Shown here: piece by piece, positions 14,863 to 15,103 of the stretch
Layout: each line of letters opens with the position of its first letter
Numbering within the stretch: position 1 is the stretch's first letter
DNA from: JAPKZH01 sp964537875
Lineage (GTDB): Bacteria > Acidobacteriota > Aminicenantia > Aminicenantales > UBA4085
NCBI GenBank assembly: GCA_964537875.1
Contig: CAZIDN010000082.1
Span: forward strand, 1 to 15,103
Length of the DNA: 15,103 nucleotides
Reading direction: 5' to 3'
Position numbers and translations under genes: made by a program
The notes under the pieces: generated by a model
Database searches by the model: none
What the model saw: the letters and a program-made list of their open reading frames with translations, nothing else
What the model was told of the DNA's origin: nothing

Positions 14863-14939
14863 GGCGCGAGTAGTGCTGCACAGCTGCTGCAGAAACGTGA
14901 GCTATCAGAATTATCGGAATGACATTTGGGGCACTTCAT
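14853..14939 (-). pseudogene. Zinc-ribbon N-terminus of the kinase, cut off by an in-frame TAG
   Basis: Twenty-eight codons starting at ATG 14939 encode MKCPKCHSDN, then a middle section, then RFCSSCAALLAPEG: a CxxC...CxxC zinc ribbon of the kind often placed at the start of kinases of this family. AAGGGG lies about nine bases before the ATG, a better start signal than the kinase GTG has. The frame then meets TAG (14855-14853) and carries on without another stop through PSISVTKTLETP into the kinase. A single C-to-T change in a CAG codon would explain it. It may be a nonsense mutation, a sequencing or assembly error, or a real short peptide. TAG also ends the sigma and activator genes here, so general recoding of TAG is unlikely. 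Confidence 0.75.
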
Positions 14940-15094
14940 AGCCTTGTCCCCTTTTTAATAAATCGGCAAATGGATAAAAATTAGCTTTTTGCACAACTTC
15001 ATTTCTCGGCCCCACGAACTCTGAATTTGCGCAATCTGTCTGTCAAAATCATAACTGCGGTGGTTTCTCATGTCAATAATCAAAAAAAGGTGAT

Positions 15095-15103
15095 GGAGGA
15101 GAG
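15095..15103 (+). promoter_or_regulatory. Possible ribosome binding site of a gene beyond the right edge
   Basis: The window ends with GGAGGAGAG after an A-rich stretch, a strong Shine-Dalgarno-like word on the plus strand. It suggests a divergent gene starting just outside. The rest of 14940-15094 is an A/T-rich leader between the two divergent genes. I see no clear promoter pair in it, only a TTGCGCAA palindrome at 15027-15034 and an isolated TTGACA on the minus strand at 15046-15041. Confidence 0.3.

Overview
The window looks like a piece of an anaerobic, uncultured bacterial genome. The best guess is Acidobacteriota or Candidatus Aminicenantes. That guess rests on the style of the Ser/Thr kinase (zinc ribbon, kinase, membrane segment, TolB-like domain and TPRs), the very long TPR-CHAT protein, and the many oxygen-sensitive Fe-S enzymes. 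It is inference from protein style, not from a marker gene. No tRNA, rRNA, CRISPR array or transposase gene was seen.

Layout, left to right. (1) An ankyrin-repeat lipoprotein, minus strand, 1-936. (2) A 270-bp gap holding an 85-bp palindromic repeat element. (3) A two-gene minus-strand operon: a radical SAM/SPASM peptide maturase (3218-1719), then 35 bp later a small exported protein (1683-1231) with a Tat-like signal peptide and a regular (C-G-x-x)3-C array. This reads as a maturase-substrate (RiPP-like) pair that I cannot match to a named family, and it is the best candidate here for an undescribed system. (4) Divergent from it on the plus strand, an ECF-type sigma factor (3524-4075) and a membrane zf-HC2 anti-sigma-like protein (4112-4891). 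(5) Convergent with these, a very large membrane-anchored TPR-CHAT protein (8490-5002) with ten tandem 40-residue TPR units and an apparently intact His/Cys protease dyad.

(6) A 530-bp gap holds an 18-bp perfect palindrome, a roughly 245-bp nested inverted-repeat element with four strong hairpins, and a good sigma-70-type promoter. (7) That promoter drives a two-gene plus-strand operon (9021-11056): a double-cubane [8Fe-9S] cluster protein of the YjiM/HgdB family and its ASKHA-type ATPase activator. The two genes overlap by ATGA. This operon is visibly richer in G+C at third codon positions than the genes to its left. (8) On the minus strand, a secreted Asp-box beta-propeller protein (12313-11078) and a transmembrane Ser/Thr protein kinase with C-terminal TPRs (14840-12420).

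The kinase carries the most concrete oddity. The zinc ribbon expected at its N-terminus is present (14939-14856) in the same reading frame, but one TAG codon, inside a GC-rich hairpin, cuts it off from the kinase body.

How the genes may work together: the sigma/anti-sigma pair sits between the maturase operon and the CHAT gene and could control either. The double-cubane operon is a self-contained redox module. The ankyrin lipoprotein, the propeller protein and the kinase are probably independent cell-envelope or signalling genes.
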